NCBI GenBank assembly: GCA_029964075.1
Contig: CM057150.1
Location: 1,488,001-1,552,000, forward strand
DNA length: 64,000 bases
Source of the DNA: Patiria pectinifera
Taxonomy: Eukaryota > Echinodermata > Asteroidea > Valvatida > Asterinidae
Reading direction: 5' to 3'
The number at the start of each line of letters is the position of its first letter. Positions within the stretch are counted from its first letter, which is position 1. Below the pieces are notes generated by a model that worked only from the letters and a program-made list of their open reading frames with translations, had not been told where the DNA came from and made no database searches. Positions 1 through 25,600 of this stretch are shown here, in pieces. A program made the position numbers and the translations under genes.

Positions 1-580
1 GTATATGAATAAAACAACAGAAATAAGGTATATCTATCAAAGAACAACATTACATGTAAGAAGGTCTTTGAACTTACAGGTAATGCTTAGTGTCCATGTC
101 ATAAGTGCATATTGTGAAATGTCAATTCCTGACTGTAATGTTAATTGTGAAACACAGAAATAAAAATTCATACCTTACAGCCTACTACTTTTATTTATAC
201 ATATAAGGAAATATATGTCGAATTATCATTGTTTTAATACGCATAATTCTTCAAATAAGTCTAAATATTGGGCGCATTTTCTAATCGTATACGATTTAAG
301 CCACCGGGACGAAATGTAATGACAACAACATGAAAACGAATGACAAAAAACGAATTTGATTTGTCAATTCAACGCCGATTGCTTCACGAGACGAATTTCA
401 AAAATTTTGGACGAATCGGAGTGCTAACAATTTGAATTACACTGAACCTTAAATGAAATCTAGTGGTAGCTTTCTGAAATTCAAATTGAGAAGTGAGCTT
501 TGCGATGATCGGGGACGAAATTAAAGTATCGATATAGGGAATTCGAGTGATACAAGTGTTAAAATAGCCGGGAAAACCTA

Positions 581-1000
581 TATTAAGGACGATTGAGTGG
601 GTTGAACCACCTTTTTAATGAGGGCGCTCTTTGAAATATGCAGTTTACGCACAGACTATGGCTGTGCACAACCAAGGTCATTCTTTTAAACCATGCTTTT
701 AAACCAATTCTGCATCTTTCCAATGAATCCCAGAGGATTGGGGAACATAACAATATTTAATCTCAAGTGAAGTTTTCTATACTTGAATTCTGGAGCATGT
801 GTTCCAGTCGTTTACGCTGGAATATTTGAATTGCTCCGCACAGCTACAGTATAAATATGAATATAAAAGTATAAGACATAGCAAGCACTTTCTTTTCCTT
901 TTTTTGGAGCTGACATTTTAATAGTCTATGGAAATTAAGTCATACCTTTTTGATAAGTACAGATTTGGGGAGATTATTATGAGAGTTTTTGTAATTTATG
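581..1000 (+). repeat. Direct duplication, copy 1
   Basis: About 420 bp starting tattaaggacgattgagtgg, repeated at 2258-2886 with few changes. This copy has an uninterrupted tttgggga site at about 965-972. No coding content seen. Confidence 0.9.
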
Positions 1001-1764
1001 TCACCATGAACCACGCTTTTGACAAGAATAACGTGCTTTCTATTTTCAATTTGCATTTTGCCATTTGCAATGGTGTTTGGTACCTTTTGGACCTAACGAG
1101 GATAACATGTGATTGAACTTAAGTGAGTATGCGTGGCCCATTTAGCCTTAACCTATCTCCGGAAGGACACATGGATTCCTGGAAACATTGTTTTTGCAGC
1201 AGCTAGGGGAAAGACACTTGGTATTAAACGAGCTTTAAATTAAAGAGAGCAACGTGAATACCCAGTAAACACAGAATAGATGACTTGAAGAGAAACCCAT
1301 TTAATTGTCTATTTTGTCTTCGTAATGAACAAACGTATATCTCATCAAAAACCTGACGCTCTTGACAGAATTATCTCGTGCCCCCCCCCCCCAAATCAGA
1401 CCCAATTTTATTTGTAATATATATCATATCAATCGGTTGAAAGGTATACTTTAGAAGTCAATGTATAATATCAGATGAACAACCATTAGCCTTATATTCG
1501 TAGTCCATTTTATTCTACTTGCATTTCCCATCATTGCAGCGGCGTAGTTCCGGGGAGGGGGGGGGTGGTGAGGGTGGCGCACGCCCCCAATGAAAAACAA
1601 TTGTTCCCTCCCCCGTGCCGCCCTCCCCCTCCCTGGAAATTTGCCAAACACAAAAAAATCCCGAAACCATGATTAGCGGGTTTAATAAAAGTGCCCATTT
1701 CAACATTTTAAAATATATTTTTAGGCGAACACCGCTGTTTATTTGAACGTCCCGTTTTAACAAA

Positions 1765-2125
1765 TATCCTCCTAGCCATGCTAGTTAGTCTTCCCCAATT
1801 TCCTTTAAAAAAATATCCTCCTAGCCATGCCGGCTAATCCTCCCCATTTTTCTTTAAAAAAAAATATCCCCCTAACCATGCTGGTTAGTCTTCCCCATTT
1901 AAAAAAAAAAAAAATCCTCCTAGCCATTCCGGTTAGTTTTTCCCGATTTTTCTTCTAAAAAAATATCCTCCTAGCCATGCCGGTTAGTTTTCCCCAATTT
2001 TCCTTCTAAAAAATATCCCCCTAGCCATGCTGGTTAGTCTTCCCCAATTTTTTTTATTTTTAATATCCTCCTAGCCATGCCGGCTAATCTTCCCCATTTT
2101 TCTTAAAAAAAAAAATAACCCCCTA
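1765..2125. repeat. 50-bp tandem repeat, seven copies
   Basis: Units begin atcctcctagccatgc at 1765, 1814, 1865, 1914, 1964, 2014 and 2064, with a decayed eighth. Each ends in an A-rich run. No coding potential seen. Confidence 0.92.
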
Positions 2126-2132
2126 ATATGGA

Positions 2133-2215
2133 AGTGTAGATAGGAAGTGTAGATAGTCGTACGTACGAATTACATGTAGTTTTATTGTTAACCATGTCCT
2201 ATCTACACTTCCATA
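2133..2215. repeat. Inverted repeat (foldback)
   Basis: tatggaagtgtagatagga near 2134 pairs with tcctatctacacttccata at about 2196-2214, around a loop with tcgtacgtacga. Confidence 0.8.
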
Positions 2216-2257
2216 CTATGGTGCTGCTTGTAGCTTACAACCGATAATGCATTTTTG

Positions 2258-2791
2258 TATTAAGGACGATTGAGTGGGTTGAACAACCTTTTTAATGAGG
2301 GCGCTCTTTCAAATATGCAGTTTACGCACAGACTATGGCTGTGCACAACCAAGTTTATTTTTTTTAACCATGCTCAATTCTGCATCATTCAAATGAATCC
2401 CAGAGGATTGGGGAATATAACAATATTTAATCTCAAGTGAAGTTTTCTATACTTGAATTCTGGAGCATGTGTTCCAGTCGTTTACGCTGGAATGTTTGAA
2501 TTGCTCCGCACAGCTACAGCTATAAATATGAATACAAAAGTATAAGACAAGCAAGCACTTTTTTTTTGGAGCTGACATTTTAATAGTCTATGGAAATTAA
2601 GTCATACCTTTTTGAGAAATACAGATTTGGGGACATGGGCGTCGCCAGGATTTTTTCTAGAGGGGGGGCAAAACATATTTTTCCCCAAAAATTCTATTTC
2701 TGAACAAATTCTTGATTTCTCAGTTTTAGACGGGGGCAGGGACACCCCCAAACTCATTACATTTACACCACTATGACTTCGCGCCTCTTTT

Positions 2792-2825
<34 letters not shown>

Positions 2826-2886
2826 GCTTTTCCAGGGGGGGGGGGGGGGGCAAGCGCCCATGTTTGGGGAGATTATTTTGTAATTT
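2258..2886 (+). repeat. Direct duplication, copy 2 (interrupted)
   Basis: Same segment as 581-1000, split by a 229-bp insertion at 2634-2862. Confidence 0.9.
2634..2862. mobile_element. hAT-like MITE with 8-bp TSD
   Basis: Ends are CATGGGCG and CGCCCATG. Flanked by TTTGGGGA on both sides (2626-2633, 2863-2870), and the unfilled site exists in the paralogous copy at 581-1000. An 8-bp TSD and C-A/T-G ends fit hAT-type non-autonomous elements. Internal poly-T and poly-G runs. Confidence 0.85.
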
Positions 2887-3285
2887 AAAGTGCAGTTTCC
2901 CCCTGGTTAATAAAATATCTTTGTTTATAAAAAACCTTCATTAATCAAACAACGTTGCTCATGACACAATTATTCCACAGGTAAAAGCTCAGAATAAACA
3001 TCAGTAAATACTTCCCCATTTCGATGCTGGCATGTGCGGATATGCGAGACGTTCAACAAAATGTTTACTTAAAAATCGACAGTCTTCAAATCAAATCGAG
3101 TCAAATCGATAATCTATTATTCAAATCAATTACTCAAACATGTAAATATACATTTCAGACAATTCTCTGAACAATTACTCTTTTTTATGTAAGTAAAACC
3201 TTTCAGTTTAAGGTTTTTCTAGATAAAAACGACGCTAAAGTAGTCCATTTAGGCAAATTTCAACACCGTTACATGTATAAATACC

Positions 3286-3291
3286 TTTATT
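3286..3291 (-). terminator. Gene A candidate polyadenylation signal
   Basis: AATAAA on the minus strand about 75 bp past the gene A stop codon. It is the nearest canonical hexamer. No transcript evidence. Confidence 0.4.
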
Positions 3292-3366
3292 TCATAAAAA
3301 TCATCGATCATAATACTCAATGGAATGATCAAATACATGTCCAGGCTGATGTAGCAGGCGAACCAA

Positions 3367-17110
<13,744 letters not shown>

Positions 17111-17284
17111 CTGTAATAAGAAACAAAAAGCCTTAAATACAAGTGTTGTTCAATTAGGCAATTATTACACTGTAAACCTGCGGTGTTACATCCGCCCTTA
17201 GTGGTCACTGTATTGAATCCAACCATATTGAGCATCGATAAAAAAGGGGACGAACCTGTATTCACAGGAACGGAGTACCTATCT

Positions 17285-17535
17285 CTCTTTCGTTAACGAT
17301 TGGGCCAGTCTCGAGCCCATGAAATGCTGCTGTGGGGGATCGCCACACCTCCTCCACAGCGAGTCTGTTACCTTCCCAGCATTGAATAATGCTGGTACCC
17401 ATTTAACACCTGGGTTGAGAGGAGTAATTGAGGTAAAGTGCCTTACTCAAGGGCAAAACACGCATGGCCACGGTGGGACTCGAACCCACAACCTCTTGAT
17501 CACCAACCCTGTGCTCCACCGCTAGACCACACGTG
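17285..17535 (-). mobile_element. tRNA-derived SINE, related type
   Basis: Minus-strand tRNA-like head (tgtggtctagcggtggagc; ggttcgagtccc B box), with ggtacccatttaacacctgg shared with family 2 but a different core. Upstream of the gene A Ig exon. Confidence 0.75.
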
Positions 17536-17719
17536 AGCATTGGTACTACTTTTAATACCACTCCGTATTGAACCGATGTTGTTACTCAAGCCTTTACGGT
17601 AAAGAGTAAGTTTGTGTTAGCCCTGTGTGGAATTAAACATCTTTTGTGAGTTTGTGCGGATCTGAGAACAAGATGTTAATCACGTTTCAGACAACGTTCT
17701 CTGTTTAGTCTGATATCCT

Positions 17720-17770
17720 CATGGGTGTTGCGAGGGCAAGCCCCTCCCCCCCCCCCTTGCGACACCCATG
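17720..17770. mobile_element. 51-bp hAT-like micro-MITE
   Basis: Ends CATGGGTG and CACCCATG, flanked by gatatcct (17712-17719) and gatatcca (17771-17778), a 7/8 match for an 8-bp TSD. Its termini resemble the 2634-2862 element (CATGGGCG). Confidence 0.7.
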
Positions 17771-18125
17771 GATATCCACAAGGGTAATTAGAATCACACT
17801 GTCCGGAATATGAAGTCTCCCACTTGATCTTCCCAAAACTACAAACTCACAACAGATTTTTGCTTTCACATGATACAACCTCAAACTCAGGCCTAACCTT
17901 ACTGACTTCGCCATGTAATTCTTGAACCGTCATCGCATTGTTTAATTGTGATTAAAATCCTAGCCAGCTCAATCCAACAGGATCCAACAATTGTACATTT
18001 CTGTTGGATCCTATTGGATTGGGCAGTAAACACCTTGTATATATTCCCCTTGAACTATGTTGGATTCAACAGGCAACTGAAAACATTCACGGTCGAATTC
18101 TGTTGAGTGCTGGTAAATATCGCCA

Positions 18126-18625
18126 NNNNNNNNNNNNNNNNNNNNNNNNNNNNNNNNNNNNNNNNNNNNNNNNNNNNNNNNNNNNNNNNNNNNNNNNNNN
18201 NNNNNNNNNNNNNNNNNNNNNNNNNNNNNNNNNNNNNNNNNNNNNNNNNNNNNNNNNNNNNNNNNNNNNNNNNNNNNNNNNNNNNNNNNNNNNNNNNNNN
18301 NNNNNNNNNNNNNNNNNNNNNNNNNNNNNNNNNNNNNNNNNNNNNNNNNNNNNNNNNNNNNNNNNNNNNNNNNNNNNNNNNNNNNNNNNNNNNNNNNNNN
18401 NNNNNNNNNNNNNNNNNNNNNNNNNNNNNNNNNNNNNNNNNNNNNNNNNNNNNNNNNNNNNNNNNNNNNNNNNNNNNNNNNNNNNNNNNNNNNNNNNNNN
18501 NNNNNNNNNNNNNNNNNNNNNNNNNNNNNNNNNNNNNNNNNNNNNNNNNNNNNNNNNNNNNNNNNNNNNNNNNNNNNNNNNNNNNNNNNNNNNNNNNNNN
18601 NNNNNNNNNNNNNNNNNNNNNNNNN
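18126..18625. other. Assembly gap (500 N)
   Basis: Exactly 500 undetermined bases, so the true length is unknown. It lies between the divergent genes A and B, where gene A's first exons and any shared promoter would be. Confidence 0.99.
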
Positions 18626-19586
18626 GACATCATGAAAAAAGGAAAGTTGATCTGAAGGCATGCAGTTTCATCTAATTTATTTACGCGCCGATATCTCGAG
18701 AGTGTGTTCAGATCTCTTATTAATGTTTCAGATTATGTCACACGCTGAGCGCAGTACGTAGCTGCGGTTCATTGGCAGAAAGTCAAATATTACACGTGGA
18801 ACTCCAAACGCTGTAATTCGGTTCAACCCCTCGAGGGAGATGAGGCAATATTTTGCCATAAACCTCCAGTCATCAATTTAAATTTGTCTTTGACAAAGAA
18901 AATCGACGAACGTTTCTCGTGAGAAACAAATTGCGTTAATATAACGAACGGTGCTGTTCTGTATTCGATCCCGAGGATATATATCTAAAGTCATTTCACG
19001 TTTTAGTTATAAAATCCGCTTTAAACCAAGACATCCAAGATAACAGTGAAGATGTTTCCCCACTTCCCTCCTTGACATTTGACTTTCTCAACTCAGGACT
19101 TGTGTTACTTTAGTTTGGCTGATTTGCATACGAAGAACCCGCTACACACAACAAAGCAAAGGCGGGTTATTTGTCGTAAAATGATCCTTTCGTAGCCCAA
19201 CGCCAAATGTATATAGTATAGCAGAAGTTGCTGCAATAAAACAACTATTAAAATGAATGATACATTCATAGATGATATCATATTATTTGTTTATTGTGTT
19301 TATTTTATCAATACAAATCAAAGGTTTCTTCAATATTCTTTTGAGATTTCAGTAGTTTTCAGAGTTGACATCAACCAGGAAGTTCACACCGATGCATTTG
19401 TTTGCCTTTTTATACCGGCCCCAATTGTCATGTCATGTTTTGTTATCAAGGATCGACTTAGCGGAAATTAAAATACCAGCCGGACTTTGTTGATTTGTGT
19501 GATGCCAGGGTGTCCAATGATTTTCAGTAAACTTTGCAAATGTTTTTCAACATTTTGCGAGCTAGCTACCTGCCCTGACATGGGCA
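18626..19586 (+). promoter_or_regulatory. Presumed 5' flank/promoter of gene B
   Basis: No coding exon recognised. A TATA-like gtatatagtata lies at 19209-19220, about 370 bp before the gene B ATG. This is weak evidence for a promoter. Confidence 0.25.
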
Positions 19587-19653
19587 ATGAAAATGTTCCC
19601 ATCCTCCGCTTCAGTGACCTACCTCGCTATCGGGTCACTGTTAACTGTTTCAG
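19587..19653 (+). CDS. Gene B exon 1: start and signal peptide
   Basis: ATG followed by a Ser/Thr-containing n-region and the hydrophobic core [13 protein letters not shown], ending at a good donor CAG|gtaaga in phase 1, the phase used by every later ectodomain intron. The ATG seven bases upstream (19580) opens another frame with no signal peptide. The cleavage site probably falls just after the splice junction. Confidence 0.75.
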
Positions 19654-22600
19654 GTAAGAACTGTGAATGAGATTTACAAGCACTGAGAGACAGGTTTGTT
19701 AGTGTGGGACATATTTCTGGCAGGAATCGAATATCGCATTAAAAACGATCGACTGTATTCTTCACTGTTTGCAAATTGTTTAAACACTTTTAATGCTATT
19801 GGAACTTTTTTTTTTACTTTTTGTTTATGTTTATTAACTTTTTATCACTTAGTTAACATACATATGATGTTTTATAATCTAAATTATTTCATATCTGTAA
19901 ATGTTATATGTGTGAAAAATACCCAGTCTTGTTTTGTTACTTTCTTAACGTGTAGTTGGTGCTCAATTAAACTGACCATCAGTGGCCCGCCCTGGGTGGA
20001 TAATGGAACAAGTGCTACCCTGCGGTGCGATGCACCTGCAACATTCATCAGAGTCCGTTGGATCATCACTGACTTCAACGTGGATGCGCGGCTAAGTAGA
20101 TCGTATACAATCACTGTGCAATATACGCTCTCTACAAACGTGACATTAAACAGAGATCCCAGTCATTATACTTTAAAAGGCGCAGCAGCAGACCCCCAGT
20201 TTCCATTAACCGTGCGTACGCCTTTTTACACTCACAGATGAGGGAAGGTATTGGTGTTTCGTTAGAAATGGTGCGAATGATGCAGTAGGTTCGTATGATG
20301 TACGGACGAGAGGTATTATGAACTCCAAACCTATATCATATCGGCTGAAAGTTAAATAAAAGAAGGCACAGTCGTAATATAGGTGTCGTACGTACTTTGT
20401 CAAATCGCAGGGGTCGATCATTTCAGAATGGTTAATATTTGAATGTGTGTGTTGGATCATGTTCGTGTGTGATCATCAATGGCAATTTGCGTTGCGGTTT
20501 GTATCATATCTGGCTCTGTGAATTTCATTTTCTTCTGTTTTTATTTCATTGTTGATAGTGTTTTAATAAATTATTAATAGCATTAACTAAGTTAATTGTG
20601 ACTTTAACTGTGGATGAGGGTGACTTACAGCTTACTATTTCAAATTTCAAATTTCAAAACTAACTAAATAAAACAAAGTTGAATTGTATTACAACTGAAA
20701 AAAAAATGATTAATGATGATCAAAGTCAATCTGTTATAGAGTTTCCAGAAACTTGAAATTACCCTCGGACAGTTAATATTAGCCTCATTTACGACGTGTA
20801 ATTTGCTCAACATTGACTGCACGTTTAAAATTCATATGAAACTGTTCAACTTGCCAACGGATACCAACCTGTCATTTGTCCTCGCTCAATCAGAAGGGTC
20901 CCTACAGTCCCTTTCCAATCGTTATTTAACTCTGAACACTCAATTCATAAGGAACATTAGACCCGTGAACGCGGCTTGTATACAACGCCACGTTCACGGG
21001 TCTAAAGGAACATATACTCATGCAAAATTAGCATGAACCTATTAAAACGATGGCTGCATTGCAAAAGATCCAAAGGTGAATTTTCCGGTTCTATCCATGC
21101 TATCTTCAACCCTATTCAGTTTTTTTCCATGTCCTTCAAATAGTTCCACCGAGCACAATTGCAGTATCCTACGATGGTACATCAATCAGTGATGGGGATA
21201 CCTTTCCGATCGTGGCTGGTTCCAATCGTCAATTCATCTGCACAACACCTGGCGTCAAACCAGCAGCCAACTTCACCTGGACCCTACCCGCAAGCATCAC
21301 TACAGACCAGCCACTGGGATCTCAGGCAGATACTCCTAATAGTGGTGACAGCAGGTTGACAGACAGCACCAACACGATCACTGTAGACATCGCAGAGACC
21401 CCAGCTACTGCTCAGCTGTCGTGTGGTGTTACCAATAGACAAGATGGACTGACGGACACAGAGATTGACCACACTGTGACCCTCCAAGTGAGAGGTAAAG
21501 CATGAAATGTCAATCATCCCCTCCGTTTTCAACATAATATTGATCTATCTTGAAGATTATGTTTCTATGATGTTATTCTGAAGATTCTGTATCTATAAGA
21601 CTAGTTTCCATGTAATTTCAGACCCACTAGGGGGTTTATTGAAAAGTAGGCTACCCTTTTCCACTTCTGTTAATGTCATCCTATTTGTTTTATCATGACA
21701 TAATGTGAAGCTGCTGAGCGTATTTTTTTTTTATCAAATCGCATCTTTTTGTATTAAATATTCTTAGTAACTACTAGAATTTGTTTGCTTGTGGTATTTC
21801 TCAACTACTGTACTATTTATGCTGGTGGTCATAGTTGTGTTTGCATTTTTTTTTAAGTGCCACCCAGTGTAGTGAAGCTGTCAGACTCTGATGGTGAACA
21901 GACTCAAGGAGCGACAGTAACTGTTGACCAGGGATCATCACACACTTTCAGTTGCTTGGTGCAGGGTACCAGACCAGCTGCTACCATCCAGTGGCTCGTC
22001 GATGATGTAATGCAGTCCATCGGGGTTGGAACCCCGACTTCAACTGAAACCAACGAGCTGTTTGACACAACAGGTACCTGGACATTCACTCCAAGTAGAG
22101 CCAATCACAGACAGGAGGTGAAGTGTGCAGCAAACACTGCAGAGTCGCAGCCACCGCACCCTAATGTGGCAATTACACTGGATGTCAACGGTATGTAGCT
22201 ATCTTGGTCACACCCAAATAAAAGGTTTAAGAAGAGAATAGGACGATTGTAGACATATCCATTCTTGTTGTCCTGATAAGTCACTTCAAAGTAGACAATG
22301 TTTATCACATTCGGTATAAAGGAATGCTCAGTGATACTTAGAAAAATTCCATACCATGTTTAGGTGTATTCCTAATCTGTCATTTATTGACATTATATTG
22401 AATATTTTCAATTGAATGCCAATGTTGTTTGGTCGACATTTTTATGTTGGTGAATGTCTATAAAAGACGGGGGCATAATGGTCAAAAGTACCCTGGTTTT
22501 CCGTGTCCAATGGAAAGCACCCAATTACAGTACCATGCCTGTCCCGCAAAGAAGACATTGGATGACAATCTGTTTTGGGCATCATGTCACCACAGCTAAA

Positions 22601-25600
22601 CTGTATCTTAGACCCGTTTCAAACCTTTGAATTTGGTTTCAGACAGGAAGTTATTCTTTACTGAGTTTTTTTTATTGACTAGACTGTAGCATCCGATCCC
22701 TTAAATTGTTTGGAACGCTCATCTTTTGTGAAGGTTGAACTTAATTGCAATTTTTGAATGCCAGTCTGATATTCTGATTAAAAAGCCTACACATGCCTAT
22801 AGTAAAGGTTTATTGAAAGGATTACGAAGTGCTATTCACTTGACGTCTTCACATACATCTGGTATACACGATAATTACTTTCATTCAAACAGGTCCCCCT
22901 GACACACCTGTGATCACTCCAAGTTCTCCAATGACTGAAGATGCTCTAACTACACTGACGTGTACAGCAATCATGGGATATCCTGATGACTGGACTCTGC
23001 TTTGGTCCAATGGAGGCTCACCTATAACTGGACCAACTACGAGCTCGTCAGCATCAGGTGATCGCTACAGCTTCACCAGCACGCTGGACTACACACCAAT
23101 GAGACAGGATAATGGAAACATCATCACGTGTGTAGCACAGAGAGATTCAGGAACGCGTAGTAGTGAAGGGACGCTGGGTCCCATCGACGTACAATGTAAG
23201 TGTGGTTTCTTTCACGTTTCTGTAGGGGCAAAGAGTTCTTCAAACTTCGCACAATGAAGGAGGTACATTATTGGTTGAGGGTACACCATGGAATATCTCT
23301 TCTATAAAGTATGGGTCTTAAAAGAACAGTACAGCACTTCACAGAAGAGATATCTCAAGACGTGCTTTACAATACTTGTCAAGCCTATGTGTTCAAGTTG
23401 ATGCACCAATCTAGACACGGATGTTAGTAAATGTCAGTTGACTACTTCATGAAAGAAAACTTTGAATAACAAAACCTGTTACGTATGTAACAGTTAACTT
23501 TGAAAATGAATAATCGATCGGCTACTCCTCACTTCCTCTCTCACACCGTGAAGTGATTCGCATTCCAATTTAAACTGATTCTTTTTACAAAGAAAATGTT
23601 CTCGCATAAAGAAAAGAAAGTCTAAACATGTTGCCTTGTTGAAAGTATGGTGTATGATGGACACAGTCGTGGGCTATTTAGTTTGGTTCTAGGGTTAGAT
23701 CTTTTGTATTGACGCAAATAGCGCCCTGCTATAGCGCATTGCAATTTTTTTCTGTAATGTTTCATAACCGAGTGAGGGTCTCAATAAGCATTGTTTTTCC
23801 AAACCCATTTTCTTCAGTTTGTGCTGATGCAGTAAGCGTCAGTTGTCCATCAAGTACAGCATCAGGTAGCATCGTGCAACTATCGTGCAATTCAGGCAGC
23901 AGCAACCCAGCAACCTCACTTGTTTGGTCCAAGAACAACGTGGACCAGTCTAACCCAAGCCAACCAGTATTTACAGATGGAGACTACGGTGGCCGAGAGA
24001 CAACACTCAGGTTGACAACAGGGGCACTGACAAAGGCAGACAACGGAGCTGTGTACAAATGCTGCGTTTTGACGACATCACTATGCACTGTGGCTATGTG
24101 CGACTCGTGCTCGTTAAATGTTGAATGCAAGTCGCCATTTTGATCTTTCAATTAATGCTATCCAAATGTTAAGCTGATATAGTTTCAAAGTGTGAAACCA
24201 AATTATTAGCTTTAAATCGTTTGAAACATACAAAGGGAAACTATTTAAAGGCTGGATATGTTACCTTTTCATGTCTTCAAACGAGTTAAAGTATTGGTAT
24301 TTTCTTAGGCAAATTGTCGTGCCTATATAGTCGTTTATGTGATACTTCATGTAGTTGTTACACATGAACCTTGCACTTATGTAGTGCATAAGAAGTTCTT
24401 GACACATCGACTATCGACCTGTCATTCCTGCAGTACTTCGGTCTATATTACATCAAATTAGTTTAATGGCTTTTCCCGGTAAAGTTCTTATTTGGTTCTT
24501 ATTTGCAGACCGCCCGGAGTTTTCTTTGCCAACACTTATGCCAACCGGTCCTATCGTAGAGGGCGGCAGCATAGTACTGTCCTGCAGCGCAGACGCCAAT
24601 CCTCAGCCCCCTGATTTCATCACATGGGAAAAGGTCGGGTCTCCTGACTCCCTAACCTCTGTCTACATCGATGGAACAAGCAACCTGACACTAAGCAGCA
24701 TCAGCAGGGCCCAGGCTGGGTCCTACAGGTGTCACGGGAACAATGGTGTACCACCTGTTGTCTTTTCAGGCTCTGTTGACGTCAACGTGCACTGTAAGAT
24801 TCTTTGTGTATTTGGTTACAAACCAAAGATTACGCCATTTTGAAGAATCATATTTTACCCTACTGCTGTGAATATCACTTATTTTTTGTTTACAAAATGT
24901 TTTCAACATTGTTCATTTGTTCCTTTACATTCAAAGATGAAGTAAGCATCCTAAATGAGGGCGACACATCAGTGGGTGTCAAAGATGGTTACGATGCTAC
25001 TCTTGTATGTGAAGGCAAGGGTAATCCCCTCCCTCGAATGACATGGTTGCGTTCAGACGGTGTGGAGTTAACCAATGAGACTGACCCTGGAAGGATATTC
25101 CAGGTCGATACTACCCCTGAGGGGGATGATGTGTTTGGATTCACCATCAGGAGTACCTTGCACATCAATCGAGTGACTTCGGTTAGAGACTACGGGTCTT
25201 ACACTTGCAACAGCGGTAATGGAATAGGAATGGTTGACACACTGACCATTGTGTTGAATGACAAAGGTGAATTGAAACAGTTAGAAAAAACGTACAATGG
25301 TGTTGTATAAAACAAAGGTGTTGTATATAAAATAGGTGAGTTATAGACCACATAATGAATGTTTCACAATCGTGCAATGGAAAGAATAATTTCATTCGGT
25401 GACAAATGGAATGTTCCATCCCACTCGGCTTTGTGGCGTGGAATAGAACATTCCATTTGTCACGTGAAAATAATTATATTTTTATTATGGCAGTCATAAA
25501 TATTCACTACTTGTACATTTTCCAACTGCATATCAGCACCATACAAGTAGTATCGTTGTACCAATTGCTCTGTGGCTCCACAAAGGAGTGCACTCAGTCA

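Noticed and set aside
18004..18675. Long open frames of about 180-223 codons
   Set aside because: They consist almost entirely of the N gap.
19580..19653. Alternative gene B start seven bases upstream
   Set aside because: It encodes no signal peptide and leaves the exon in phase 2, unlike the other ectodomain introns, although phase 2 would suit the middle frame of the Ig1 exon.
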